Below, one piece after another: positions 10,035 through 21,145 of a DNA stretch of 64,000 bases. Source of the stretch: Tenodera sinensis (Eukaryota; Arthropoda; Insecta; Mantodea; Mantidae); NCBI GenBank assembly GCA_030765045.1, contig CM060964.1, positions 318,506,513 through 318,570,512 of the forward strand, given 5' to 3'. The translations under genes were made by a program, and so were the position numbers. Below the pieces are notes generated by a model that saw only the letters and a program-made list of their open reading frames with translations, was not told where the DNA came from and did not search any database. Position 1 is the stretch's first letter. The number at the start of each line of letters is the position of its first letter.

Positions 10035-10800
10035 TATGATCCATAGATTACTCCATGTCCCTCTAAGCAGAGAGGAATTTTCAAAAGAACACCAACACAT
10101 ACTGGACATAGCAGCATCCAATGGTTTCAATCCGGCAATGATAAATAAAATGCTAAAACATGGCACTAAACTGAAAGAAATAGCCCAAACAACTACCCTG
10201 CAGACAATCAAAGACACAAAATGGAAATACAAAAGGTTCACTTTTCATCCATGGGCTTTTAAAAAATTTGATAAAATTTTCAATAAGGTGGACATCAGAT
10301 TAGCTCCCCAAAACAGATACAGCCTAAACAATTTACTAAACAAACCTCTCAGGAATACAATCCCAGACACACAAAAATCAGGAATTTACCAAATTAATTG
10401 TGAAGATTGTAATAAATTCTACATAGGCAAAACTAAGAGAAAATTAATCACTAGATTAAAGGAACATCAGAGAAACATTAAATTTAAACAAACAGACAAA
10501 TCTGCTGTATCACACCATTTTTTGTCAGAAAACCACAATATCGGTCAAGCCATAAATTTGTTAAAACCAGTTTCTTCACCACTAGAACTCTCCATCTGGG
10601 AAAAAATATACATCACCAAAAACGCAGACGACATTATAAATTTTGACATCCCGCCAACAAACCATCTGATGGAGCTTTGCCTCTCTACCAATAGACGGCA
10701 GCAAGATGCAACCCTAGTAGATGTAGGATCCAACTTCAAACCTCAGTCACCATCTGCAGAAGATGAGAGAGACATCTCTCGAAAACGTTCCAGTTTTTAA
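10035..10800 (+). pseudogene. Penelope-like ORF, second segment of the plus copy
   Basis: It resumes at MIHRLLHVPLS and runs to KRSSF and a stop, containing the whole GIY-YIG endonuclease region. Apart from the LINE insertion it has no visible lesion. AATAAA at 10799-10804 overlaps the stop codon, and the 3' sequence ends near 10853. Confidence 0.85.
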
Positions 10801-10865
10801 TAAACAAGTGAGTGAAGTAATTGTAAAAATTAGTGTGACTTTTCTTATTTCAAAATGGTATGTTT

Positions 10866-11949
10866 GCTTATAAAAAGTATTAGAATACAATAGAAAATAT
10901 ACTAGATTAGCAAAATATTTCTCTTACATTTACACAAAGCTAATGAACTCAAATATACTAGTAGGAATTAAATTTTCCCAATGCTGTAAACAGTCAAGGT
11001 AATTGTTAATTCACTTTTAACTTTTTTTCCTTGAGTTTTTGTAGCATTTCATATTTTTCCTGGACAAACATGTTAAAGAAATGGATAAAAACAACACATG
11101 TCCACAAGAATAAAAGGGGGAATGTCACCTTTGTTGAAGTTGAGATACTCATAAAAAATGAAGTTTATGGGTACGAGAAGATCTCAAACTATCAAACAGT
11201 AAATATATGTGCAGAATAACTGCGTACAAAAAGAAAAGGAAGGTTGATATAAGCAGCAAAAGAAGGTGCAATGTCATTCTTGTTCAATCATTTACAGTGT
11301 CATGAATGAAAGTTGCCCTGTTGGTAGTACTGCTTTAATGAAAACCAAAACAGTGTTACATTGTTGACTTCCAGTGTTCGTAGCAGTATATTATTGTGTG
11401 GTAATATTACTCTTGTATTAAATTTCCCCTTAATTTTGTTTAAAATATGAACTTACTATAGTATCTTCCTTTCACAAATTAAAAAAATAAATTACTATAG
11501 TATATTTAATTATTACTAAGATGTGTTGTAAATAGTTATAAAAGGCTTATTAATAAGTAATATAATTAACAATGTGGCTTTCATATTGTGACATTCCCTC
11601 TTCTATTTCTGTGCCCTTAATCCAGACATCATTGACTAAGACAGTAGAAATAGTGGAGTTTTCTTATATTAAACACAGTAAATTAAGCATCACTCAAAAC
11701 GCATGGTTCGTTTTTCACTCAGTTCTTGAAAAAGTTATCAAATTTTAAATTAGCTCTTCTGAAAAGTTTTTAAACCTTGACTTTTCTCCTTTTCTTCCTG
11801 TAGTCTTCATATATTGCGTAGCTATTTGTCACCAGAAACAAAGTTGGGAAAGGCTTTTGGCATTTCTAAATTGTCCATATACCTGACAATATATTCTTGC
11901 ACTCCACTCAATGATAGTTGTGCTCAGACATTGCTGAAATAATGTCCCC
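10866..11949. other. AT-rich intron sequence, nothing recognised
   Basis: Only short unrelated open frames; no repeats, TIRs or family motifs seen. Confidence 0.4.
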
Positions 11950-12593
11950 CCAGGGGCACACTGTGGTAGGTGCAGTTTTGGTGCACTTGGGGTCCTGAGC
12001 CACCAGACTCCCTCTGTGTGGGTCCCTCTTCAGGATGAGGGAGTCTGTCAAAATGCCCACTCACGTGTAGGCTGGGCATGTCAGTGGAAAGGATTATCCT
12101 GGTTGGTTGAGGTAATTCATAGAGTGGAAAAGGGTTAGTCCTTTTTAAAGGTCAACCCTTTTGTTATCCAATCGGATCTTGACAAAATAGCAAGCCCTGT
12201 TAAATCCTGTACCTGTTTGAGATCAGGATCTCTTGCTGAGAGCTACACAGCTACACAGCTGGATAGTTAAAGGCCAAACTCCTCCATAGATACCCTATCC
12301 ATGTCAAGAAGCACCATAGCTTAAACTCCTCCAAGGGCGCCATCACCTCCCCCCTTTTGGATGGTATGGTGGAGGAGGAGGAGAGCCAAAGTTACTTGTC
12401 AGACCTGGGCATCATGCAAAGCATGAAGAAGTCCAGGTGTCTACCAGCATACTATTTCTGACATATGGTTGGCTCGGGCTCCCTCATAAGATTACGGCTG
12501 GCTATGGGGTTATCCCAGTTTGTCCGTATATCCTGCATCCTATACATTGTTTCCAGTGCCAACACTATGGGCACACTAAAACTTCCTGTTGGT
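11950..12593 (+). pseudogene. LINE 5' region and ORF1 zinc-knuckle relic
   Basis: Around 12500-12590 the plus strand encodes a perfect C-x2-C-x4-H-x4-C knuckle (CFQCQHYGHTKTSC), typical of the nucleic-acid-binding ORF1 protein of jockey/I/R1-type LINEs. The preceding 500 bases are more GC-rich than their surroundings and are probably its 5' UTR and ORF1 start, with stops. The element is interrupted at 12594 by a SINE. LINE sequence (endonuclease-RT linker) resumes at 13097, so much of the middle is deleted. Confidence 0.6.
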
Positions 12594-12775
12594 CTGGGTG
12601 GCTCAGTTGGTTAGATGCTGGTCTACTGATCCCAAGGTCGCGGGTTCAAATCTGGCCCATACCAATGGGTTTTAGGTATGCTTAAAGACGACAGCTACAT
12701 GCCAGTAGACTTACTGGCATGTAAAAGAACTCCTGCAGGATGAAACTCCGGCATGCTGGCGACTCTGATGTCTAA
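12594..12775 (+). mobile_element. SINE-A copy, tRNA-derived
   Basis: The first ~73 bases resemble a tRNA: A box TGGCTCAGTTGG and B box GGTTCAAATCT, opening with GGTCTGGG. Cloverleaf pairing is imperfect and there is no usable anticodon arm, so it is not a tRNA gene. The body includes TTACTGGCATGTAAAAGAAC and a CTCCGGCATGCTGGCGA hairpin. Related copies: 20366-20434 (minus, head only) and 39447-40655 (split by mariner). Confidence 0.75.
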
Positions 12776-12804
12776 CCAACCAAGCCCCCCTCACTGACAA
12801 TCTG

Positions 12805-13096
12805 TTGTTAGCTAATGCTGGACCTCTGACAATGAAGTCATTAATCCTCCTGCTCTCCAATATCTTTCACTGATGGAAATATTGAAGAGACTTAGCAGTA
12901 AATGTAACCGCTTTTTAGAGAGCACCATATTTTTATGTTTTGGCGGTCACATCACTCTCTCACAACCCCCAGAATGTCTGGAGGACCACACCTGTCGTTG
13001 GTTTACGGGTCTCACTGACCTGACCGGGAGAATTATGAAAATAAATTCACCGACCATATCCTCTGATTACCAATCAGAGGATGTATTACATGCCAA
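12805..13096 (-). mobile_element. R-retroposon, short form, with TSD
   Basis: It is flanked by a perfect 13-bp duplication, CACTGACAATCTG, at 12792-12804 and 13097-13109. Read on the minus strand it ends with codons YWRAGGLMTSLSEVQH, a stop, and a TAACAACA tail, homologous to the last codons of the I-like LINE (YWKARMLMASLPDARH). Upstream of these codons it has non-LINE-like sequence and a deletion junction (TTTCCATCAGTG) shared with 14593 and 18686. It has no coding capacity of its own. Confidence 0.8.
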
Positions 13097-13345
13097 CACT
13101 GACAATCTGGTCACCAAGTGCTTACGCGCCAATGCTCATTATCTCACATGGGCCAGTAAGCAGACATACTGGTGCCATTTTGTGGAGTCCTTTAATCTGT
13201 TCACACCATTGTCTGTCGTTTGGGACAAACTTTGGCCGTAGGACTAACAATGTCACCATCGTTTGCCCTAGAGCTGTTGCTCTGGGTAGTGCTTTTGCTG
13301 GTGTTTCCAGCTCATCACATTACCACCCACTATTACTCAAGAACT
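13097..13345 (+). pseudogene. LINE fragment, endonuclease-RT linker
   Basis: Translation gives TKCLRANAHYLTWASKQTYW, then FVESFNLFTPLSVVWDKLW, the pattern of the linker between endonuclease and RT in jockey/I-type LINEs (a Trp-rich block ending in P-x-x-x-VW). This is probably the same relic as 11950-12593. Confidence 0.5.
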
Positions 13346-13830
13346 AGGTGATTATGAATATATCCCATGGATCAGCTGAAGACGTACAAAGTGTTCTAGG
13401 GTATAGGAAAGTTGCAGCCAAGTGGGTGTCTCGTGTGATTAATGATGAACAGAAGGCTCACCATGTGATGGCATGTAATTATGCCATCAAGACTCAAGGA
13501 TCAATCACTGAATTAGGCATTGAGGTGATGCCACATTCACCTTATTCAGACCTAGCACTGTGTGACTTCCACCTATTTCCTGTAGTGAAAAAAGAGCTTT
13601 GGGGTCATTATTTTCATAGTGATTGAGAGCTAAACAAAATTGCGGGTGTACTCAACAGAGTATCAAAAAGATGCTTCAAGGAGTGTTTTGAACATTATAC
13701 TGAATACTGGAATGGTTATATTGTGTCCAAGGGAGATTACTTTGAAGGTCTGTAATGGAGTTTGACTAATAGCAGTATTTTCCAGCAAAAATCTTATTCT
13801 GGTTATTTTTTGAGACACCGTTGTATGCCT
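13346..13830 (+). pseudogene. Mariner transposase with internal deletion
   Basis: The frame begins in the helix-turn-helix region (YRKVAAKWVSRVINDEQKAH), then jumps directly to the third catalytic block (GIEVMPHSPYSDLALCDFHL), so the first two catalytic Asp blocks are deleted. After a stop at 13624-13626 the C-terminus continues (AGVLNRVSKRCFKECFEHY, then KGDYFEGL). TTTTTTGAGACACCGTTGTA near 13807-13827 may be the 3' terminal repeat. Inactive. Confidence 0.7.
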
Positions 13831-14579
13831 GCGACTTGTCATATTGTGTATTGCTGGGAAATTAGTTCTACCAGCCCACTTCCACTTTTCTGACAGCTAG
13901 TGTGGATCCCTAAACAAAACAGCTTTGGATTGTACATCTGAATAAACAAAAGTTTCATGAGCAGCACGTTTAGGAACCTTTTGGGAAATTGTTTCCTTGT
14001 AATTTTCTATTGCAACATTCCATATCTAACTAATACAAATTTCATCCATAAAATGTTGCATATCCATACTTGATAAAATTCTGAACAAAAATCATAACAC
14101 ATGAAAGCATAAACCACTCTAACAAATCAAAACTACAGCTCTGGATTTCCCAATGTGGCAACACTGAATCAATTGTCGCTGGCAAGACGACACAATTTTG
14201 CAACTGTTGCGTTGCATGGTATAAATGCTTCCATTTTACTTAATGTACTTTCAGGTTGTGTCGCATTGACCACATGACAGGACATTGCATACATAAATGG
14301 GTCCTAAGTAGAGCGTGTGCTACCATAAATTTGAAAACAAAGGAGGCTGTCTGTCACAAAAGATGTCAGTGTTACCCAACTGTTGGCCAGCAATGGAATA
14401 TTTTTCAAGTTTGGATGCTTTGTGGGCATCGTTGATTATGATTTCATGGGTGAACATATTTTTTTTGAGGTTTCCAAGCTATCAACCAAATGGCTCCTGG
14501 GACTTCTTCAGGTTAGCGACATGAGGGTTGCCAGAAAGTAATGCACCACAGTTCTATTTCGTAGCTGATTTCACCATTT
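13831..14579. other. Non-coding stretch, little recognised
   Basis: No firm features. GTTGCCAGAAAGTAATGCAC near 14526-14545 resembles the end of a mariner-type element, but no partner end was found. Confidence 0.25.
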
Positions 14580-14592
14580 ATATTTTCCATAC

Positions 14593-14733
14593 TGCCAAAA
14601 CATAAAAATATGGTGCTCTCTAAAAAGCAGTTACTATTACTGCTATTGCTCTCTTGAATATCATCAGTGAAAAATATTGGAGAGCAAGAGGATTAATGAC
14701 TTCATTGTCAGAAATCCAGCATTAGTTAACAAC
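14593..14733 (+). mobile_element. R-retroposon, short form, with TSD
   Basis: A 141-bp insert flanked by a perfect 13-bp duplication, ATATTTTCCATAC, at 14580-14592 and 14734-14746. It ends with YWRARGLMTSLSEIQH-stop codons and TTAACAAC. It carries the same internal deletion junction as the copies at 12805 and 18686. Confidence 0.85.
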
Positions 14734-14746
14734 ATATTTTCCATAC

Positions 14747-15895
14747 AACATATCAAAGTAGTACAACATGCTAAATAAAACTCATGCAAAATTAGGATGC
14801 ACTACTACTTCAACAAGCAATAACTATTTTACACTAAAACTAAGCAATATAACTTGATAAATCTACCTTCCCCCTACTAAAAAAAAGAAAAAAAAAGCTC
14901 CTTCAAACGAGCATTGACTTAGTGTTTCCCATTAAGTCATCAAGAGTGCTCTCGGATTTATCATGGTTTCCATATTACATAAGTAGGTCAATCATAAAGT
15001 GACCATAAAATCTAAACTGTTGCTAAAGAAATTAAAGCAAATTTACACATACAAATTTTTAAACAAGACAAAGCACTTAAAAAATCTGCAAAATAGACAT
15101 TAACTTACCTTAATACAATGGTGATAATAGTCGATGCATGAGAAGCACACCTAGCTCATTTGTTTACATCAGATGCACATTAGCCACCCCAAAATGTACG
15201 GCATGCAATCATTGAAACAAAATTAATCCTAGTAGTACAGTTTACCCTAATATTCTCAACACCCAACGTATCAAACGCCAACCAAGACTGTCAGAACAGT
15301 GATAAAGCTGTCCACTATTAAAAGCACATAGCTACAACAGTTTCAAATTAAAAACTTGATGTAACCATGCCTAAAATAATAAATCATGTTTAATGAAAGT
15401 AATTAGTCATCCTAATTGTAAGCAAAAGTTTAGATAAAACTTCAAGTTAGCAAGTTCATATGACTGAGAAAGGAAAATCGTAACACACAGCAACAACAGA
15501 AACCAATACAAAGTGACAAACTATGTGATATGATTTAATGAAACAAATTCAAAATCCCCAAAAGTACCAAAACTAGGTGAAGCTAGTTGTAGAATTTAAC
15601 CAAATTATACATATTAACAGGCAGAAAAAATCACTGATAAGTCAAAATTAGTCTGCACAGTTATCCCACCAACCTCATTCAATACTAATATAATGCAACA
15701 AATAAAGAAAACATCTTCAAAATGATTGTTGCAGCGCACTGAAACTACAAACATCACTTCAAGGAAGTCCATCTGCCAAGACTGATGGGCATATAACACT
15801 AACTGTAAACAATAAGGCAAACTAGTATATTGTACTGGGAGAGCAAATAATCTCTGAATGGGCTGTTCAGTGTTTGGCCTCTCGCCATCCTCCGT
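14747..15895. other. AT-rich sequence, nothing recognised
   Basis: Scattered short frames on both strands without recognisable motifs; no terminal repeats noted. Confidence 0.35.
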
Positions 15896-16625
15896 GTTTG
15901 TTGCCATCACTGCCATAGAAAGTTGCAGATGAAGCCATACATTTTTAAAACTAGTTCTAAAGGCTTTACTGACTAACTTTATGAAAAAAGATGCTGAAAC
16001 TGGTCACCGTCGTCCATACATACATTTTTTGTACCTCTTTAGGAAACTATCCATCACTCGCTGTAATCCACGTTAAGGAATGCTGGCAATTTCATGCAGA
16101 TATTTTGTTTTAATTCTTACAGGCTGTGCGTGCATTTGTCTTGTGCACTTTATACTTTGAGCTGTTGCAGAGATTTGAAAAAAGACTAAATCATACTTCA
16201 TGTCTGTTAATTCTCTAAAGAAAGTGAGGTGCGGGGGGCAAAATTGTGTTCATGTATGGGCATCAGCTGTTGACTCAAACAATTGGCCCTATAACTCAGA
16301 ACCTATTGTTCATGAAGCATCCCCTCATGACAAAATATGCTGTATGGTGTGCCATTAGTGGAGAAAGGTTTCTCAGAGCTCCAGTTAGCGATTTCTGTCT
16401 CTAGGGTAATTTAAAATAAGACAAACGCACACACCCTGTAAGAATTAAAACAAAATATCCAGTAAATTGCCAGCATTTTCTCAACATGAACTGCTGTAAC
16501 AGTTGGTGCCTAAAATGTATGTATGGACTATGCTGACCAGTTTCAGCATCTTCTTTCTTAAAGTTGGTCAGTAAAGTAGTTCTAAAAATGTATGGTTCCA
16601 TCTGCAGCTCTCTGTGTTAGTGGCA
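15896..16625. repeat. Inverted repeat pair, ~230-bp arms, unclassified
   Basis: The segment 15925-16150 recurs as its reverse complement at about 16400-16600. Shared blocks are GATGCTGAAACTGGTCA, GTCCATACATACATTTT, AATGCTGGCAATTT and ATATTTTGTTTTAATTCTTACAGG. The arms are diverged and about 250 bp apart. It may be a fold-back DNA element or two inverted copies of one dispersed repeat. No coding function seen. Confidence 0.6.
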
Positions 16626-17633
16626 GATGGCAATGAGCATTGAGGTTGCTGATAGGCCAAACACCATGCAAGCTGTTCAGAGGTTTTTTGCTCTCCCGGC
16701 ACCACAACTGCGTCCTATATTACACAACAGCACTTCAAGCTAAAGAAGCATCTCATCACACATTAACCATTGGGCACATTTCAGCAACCACCAAAGCAGT
16801 ATCACAACACTGGCAACAAGGTAGAAAGAAAGCACAGCAGTGTAAAATATCTGATAGTGGTACAAAAGACAAACTGTCAAAGTTAGAAATAATGTTGCAC
16901 AACTCGTGACAAAACAAAATTCGATGGCATACCTGAAAATAAATCCAGTTCTAGCATAAATACTAGCCAAAAGAAGAAAGTTTAACACTGCTTGAAAATA
17001 CATTATTATTATTAAACCATTGCTAAGTATCATAATCTCACTGTGCATATTAAAAATTACTACCTGGCCAAGACACAAGCATCGTAGTACCATAACCTAA
17101 AAGCTCATTTCCTAACTTCTTTTAAAATACTACTCGATTACCTGCACTAAAATGAATAAAATGAGGCTTGCTAAACAAAAACTTAACCACAAAATAACCT
17201 ATGCCAAATTTTAAACTTTGAAATTTGGAAAATATGTGATCTTAACACACAGAAAGAAGCACTACAATTCATAGAAAACCCAGCTCATGCTTAGAACAGC
17301 TCACTTTCCACTTGCCAGCCAGATTATAAGTCTGAACTTACTTACTGCGCATGCTTACCTTATAACTTACAAATTGCAGGTTTTCAAATTTACCAAATAA
17401 ACAAAATGCACTGAAAGAAACAAAATTGTGAGAAAAATAAACTAGGTAGATGCCACTCAACATTCACATGAGACATGCAAAAATGCAGGGAAAAAATATT
17501 GTTACATTAAACCATAGCATAATGTCAATTTTAATTAAAGCAACTAAAGCAACCAGGTCAAAGAATGCCATAGTAAAGCTGAGAGAAAAGAATTTTCATG
17601 TCATTTTAAACACCTACAAGAGAGGTAGAACTG
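16626..17633. other. AT-rich sequence, nothing recognised
   Basis: The open frames on both strands lack family features and look random. Confidence 0.35.
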
Positions 17634-17825
17634 GAACTTAAAAATTCAATGCCACAACTGGGATTTGAACCACAGACCTTCCGCTTACCGGGCGGCTGCT
17701 CTAACCAACTGAGCTATTGTGACAAACTGCCAGAATGGCATTAAATTCTCAAACCAGTTCATATTTCTCCTGGTAAACCACAAAGGCAACAACAGTAAGT
17801 TTGTTGGCATAAATAAATAATTACC
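17634..17825 (-). mobile_element. SINE-B copy, tRNA-derived
   Basis: On the minus strand a tRNA-like head is well preserved: A box AGCTCAGTTGGTTAGAG and B box GGTTCAAATCC, with a GGT triplet in the anticodon position (Thr-like). Its minus-strand 5' side is joined to inverted tail sequence, seen on the plus strand as AACAGTAAGTTTGTTGGCAT followed by AAATAAATAA. This is the fold-back arrangement seen in full at 53987-54400. Confidence 0.7.
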
Positions 17826-18385
17826 TACAAGAGAATTCAAAATGTAAGGGTGCGACAGGATTTTTGTTTGCAGAGTTTGCTTTGCTACGAGTGATCTTGT
17901 GGGTGATTAGAGCAATTCTTTTATAAAATAATTAACACTGAAGCTTTTCCTTATTGTCCTGCAGACATTTACCTTGCCACGTTAACATTGATATTTATAA
18001 TTCGACTTTCTGTTATACATGTACAGCCATCGCATATTTCCACTTATTCGCGATATTGACATTCCCGATTATTGCTCCTTTGAACTTACTAACTTAGCGT
18101 GTTGAACATCCTAACACTCATTTTGCCAAGCACTACGTCTGTGGAGATCATGTATCTTAGTTTTATTTGAAACACCCTCCCCTTGTTTTCCACCTCTGCA
18201 TTGTTGTTCTTATTGATGGAGATGTATCCTAATTCCATGATTCCCAGATGTCCACCAATGGGGTAATTCTTGTTTCAAAATACATTTTTCAGGGGGTTCA
18301 TGCTGAGTGAACACGGATGAATAAGAGATTCTAAAGATTCTGGACGTGGCTTAGTCTCTACTGTTTGACTTCTATTAGCTATTTT
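17826..18385. other. Intron sequence, nothing recognised
   Basis: No motifs, repeats or coding similarity seen. Confidence 0.35.
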
Positions 18386-19430
18386 TACTTTCTCTACTGG
18401 TAAGTAGAGGAAGTATTGTATTCTACCCAAAAATTCCATGCCGAGATTTCACCAGAAATACGTTTCAATTCCCCCTGAATCCAAAAAAAAAGCATTTTTA
18501 GAAAAAGGTCAGTGTCTGTCAGTCTGTGGACAGCATAACTCAAAAACGAAAAATCGGTTAAAAACCAAACCAAATGAATTGTATATTTTGAATTTTCTGG
18601 CTATAGCCTATGTAGTCCTGTTTACTCTGGATGACTTGAATAGCTTGTAAACCGTTAAGAGATAGACAAAATCTTACTGTACAATAAAATGTTGTTGTTA
18701 GCTAATGCTGGACCTCTGACAATGAAGTCATTAATCCTCCTGCTCTCCAATATCTTTCACTGATGGAAATATTGAAGAGACTTAGCAGTAAATGTAACCG
18801 CTTTTTAGAGAGCACCATATTTTTATGTTTTGGCGGTCACATCGCTCTCTCACAACCCCCAGAATGTCTGGAGGACCACACCTGTCGTTGGTTTACGGGT
18901 CTCACCGACCTGACCGGGAGACTTATCAAAGTAAATTCACCGACCATATCCTCTGATTACCAATCAGAGGATGTATACATACCATGACAGGTCAGCATGT
19001 TAGGGGTTAAGGTTTTATAGAGAAATTAAAGAAGTGGAGAGGTTGGAAAAATAAAGACTCCCTAGCCCTCAGGAACCCTAATAGCATTGGGGTCAGAAGA
19101 GAACAAGAGATGACCAAGGTAAGGTCAGATAGAAAAGTTACAGTGAGGAGCAAAATACCAGTAAGTGGAAGTAATGTTCTGCTCAGCTTGGGTACCTTGT
19201 GGTCGCCATTCATATATCCCCTAGACGGATACCCCTGAGTACAAAAAATGTAGATCTTTCTAAAACACACAAATTATGTCCAAATGAATTTTTTTTGTGA
19301 GTGAACCACTTCGGAGATATCCCTTGTTATTTGTGTGAGTTTTACATTTCCTCAAATGGAAGATTGTTATTCAGCCCCTTATACCCTAGCAATGCAAAGA
19401 GAACGGAATCTCAAAACTTAGATGCTAAAG
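18386..19430 (-). repeat. H-repeat copy 2, split by an R-retroposon
   Basis: The two halves (18386-18685 and 19245-19430) are one H-repeat on the minus strand. The left half begins with the hairpin CTTTCTCTACT-GGTA-AGTAGAGGAAG and has an internal deletion just after the CTGTCCACAGAC block. It breaks at TACAATAAAATG (18674-18685). The right half resumes at TACAAAAAATG, which appears to be the target-site duplication with one change. Confidence 0.7.
18686..19244 (-). mobile_element. R-retroposon, short form, long 5' part
   Basis: On the minus strand it starts near GGGGTATCCGTCTAGGGGAT, runs through AAGGTACCCAAGCTGAGCAG, and ends with YWRAGGLMTSLSEVQH codons and TAACAACAAC. It is the longest short-form copy and matches 51979-52735 except for about 200 bases missing at the shared junction. 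The 5' part may come from a LINE 5' UTR; that is inference. Confidence 0.75.
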
Positions 19431-20365
19431 GTGATATAAAAGTAGAAAAATAATGATAAATATCTTCCTCAAGAAAAGCCAGTTCAGGATGAAACCTAAA
19501 TCTTTTCTTCTGTAAAACTATGAACAAGTAACCTATCTCAATACTTCTATGTGAATCATTTAAAATCAGTAAATGTAAGCAAATATTGCTACAATGCTGA
19601 TCTAAAACATGGGCAAACACTTGAGAAACAAAGATTTTTTTCTCAGGTGGAGGTTCTACATTTAGTTCTGTTCCTGATTTTTGTGGGTAGTATTTTCTCA
19701 TTAATTAAAGGTAAACACCGCAGGAGGTACAAGTCTCAAGGGTAAAGAGGCAGTAATTTTGGCAATTGGAATGTAAAACGGAGGGTAGGGTTCCTGAGAG
19801 AACTGGTAAATGCCCACCTGCTTGAGGTAAGGTACTTTACGAAAATGGACACAGTCCTTCTTTTGTTACGAGGCTAATTTCAGAGGTGTCAGCAGTTTTA
19901 CTCCAATCTTAGCACTGCCCCAATCTGCAACCCCTTCCTAGAGAGGTGAGGAGAGGTGAGGTGTAAAAATGAGGAAATTAAAATGAAATAAATGAGCCGT
20001 GCACAGATTTAAAAAGGGCAAAGTCTGCATTTCATTAACAGATAAGGGAAGCTTGGCTAAAGAAACATGGGGAAAGAAATGATGTATGCATTCTACTTCA
20101 TTTAAGACGAGAAAATATTATCCTTAAAATCACCACGGATTGTGATACAAGATTACCGGGATGTCTCAGGTGATGTAAAAAGTCCAAATGTTGGTTTAAT
20201 GTGTTCATTTAATTGAACAGATCACGATTTAGTTTAATAAATATCATGAATGGACGATATTCCTGATTACAATACATTTGAGAATTACAACATTTTTTGC
20301 AAAAGTTTACGCTTATGGATGTTTGTAGTAAATAATTACTCAGATATACGTAAAGTAGAAAAAAG
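19431..20365. other. Intron sequence, nothing recognised
   Basis: A minus-strand frame at 19411-19701 (96 residues) has no recognisable motif and starts inside repeat sequence, so I do not call it a gene. Confidence 0.35.
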
Positions 20366-20434
20366 TGCCGGATTTGAACCAGCGACCTTGGGATCAGTAG
20401 GCCAGCGTCTAACCTATTGAGCTACCCAGACCGG
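20366..20434 (-). mobile_element. SINE-A head fragment
   Basis: The minus strand reads GGTCTGGGTAGCTCAATAGG and later GGTTCAAATCCGG, the A and B boxes of SINE-A, with the conserved GCCTACTGATCCCAAGG between them. The SINE body is missing. It lies at the left edge of an H-repeat. Confidence 0.7.
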
Positions 20435-20439
20435 TAGTC

Positions 20440-21145
20440 AAATATTCTAAACCTTTCAAATTCCATTTTATTTTCACGGTCAACATATAAAAGAATGAAC
20501 AACGGTGTTCCCTTTGATAGAACTGTAAGTTCTCCAAAACTCACACAAATAACAAGCATTACCTCAGAAATGGTTCACTCCACAAAAATGTTATTTTGAC
20601 ACAAATTGTGTTTTAGCAAGATCTACATTTTTTGTATAGTAAGATTAGATCTATCTCTTATGGTTTACCAGTTATACAAAAGCCATCGAGAGTAAATAGG
20701 ACTTAATGGGCTATAGCCAGAAAATTCAAGATGTACAGTTCATTTATCATCAAAATATCTTAAACATATGTCATTTTAATCAAAATCGTTTGAGCCGTTT
20801 TCAAGAAAATCAAAATTTTTGAAAAATTTTCCATGTAAAAGGTAGTTTAGGGTGGAGAAACTTTCTTCAAAATCTTCGTGTTGCATCCTTGAGACATTAA
20901 ACTTAAATATCAACTTAGGTTTTTAACACACTTTTCGTTTTTGAGTTATGCTGTCCACAGACTGACACACAGACAGACAGACAGACAGACAGACAGATAC
21001 ACACACAGACATACATACACACACAGACCTTTTTCTAAAAACTCAGGGATTCAGGGTGTCTCTAAGCATATTTCCGATGAAATCTCGACATCGAATTTTT
21101 GGGTGCAATACAATACTTCCCCTACTTTACTATACATAGTAGAGC
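20440..21145 (+). repeat. H-repeat copy 3, near full length
   Basis: It has all the shared blocks in order, then a (GACA)n/CA microsatellite at 20960-21027, then the tail GGATTCAGG, GATGAAATCTCGACATC and the right hairpin CCTACTTTACTATACATAGTAG near 21123-21144. No open frame of interest. The right end is the best-preserved example of the hairpin. Confidence 0.75.
20960..21027. repeat. GACA/CA microsatellite inside the H-repeat
   Basis: About seven GACA units followed by CACACA and ACATAC runs. The same place in other H copies has CA or GACA runs (4530-4555, 48360-48388, 48965-49005), so the microsatellite is part of the family. Confidence 0.9.

Larger units (their letters stand above)
6283..10853. 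mobile_element. Head-to-head pair of Penelope-like elements with one TSD
   Basis: Two 5'-truncated Penelope-like copies point outward: a minus copy (about 6283-7341) and a plus copy (about 7342-7517 and 10035-10853, split by a LINE). The pair is bounded by one 12-bp duplication, AATGGTATGTTT, at 6271-6282 and 10854-10865. The left copy has about 48 extra bases of 3' tail after its last shared base (near 6331). The two ORFs differ at one residue over their shared length, so both are young and probably arrived together. Confidence 0.75.

Noticed and set aside
12594..12670. Possible genuine tRNA genes (also at 17680, 20366, 33799, 38640, 39447, 54221)
   Set aside because: A and B boxes are present, but acceptor and anticodon stems do not pair well and each is followed by a SINE body.
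16740..17093. 117-residue minus frame with apparent membrane segments
   Set aside because: AT-rich chance frame with no splice sites, no conserved motif and no related copy in the window.
19411..19701. 96-residue minus-strand frame
   Set aside because: It begins next to H-repeat sequence and shows no recognisable domain.
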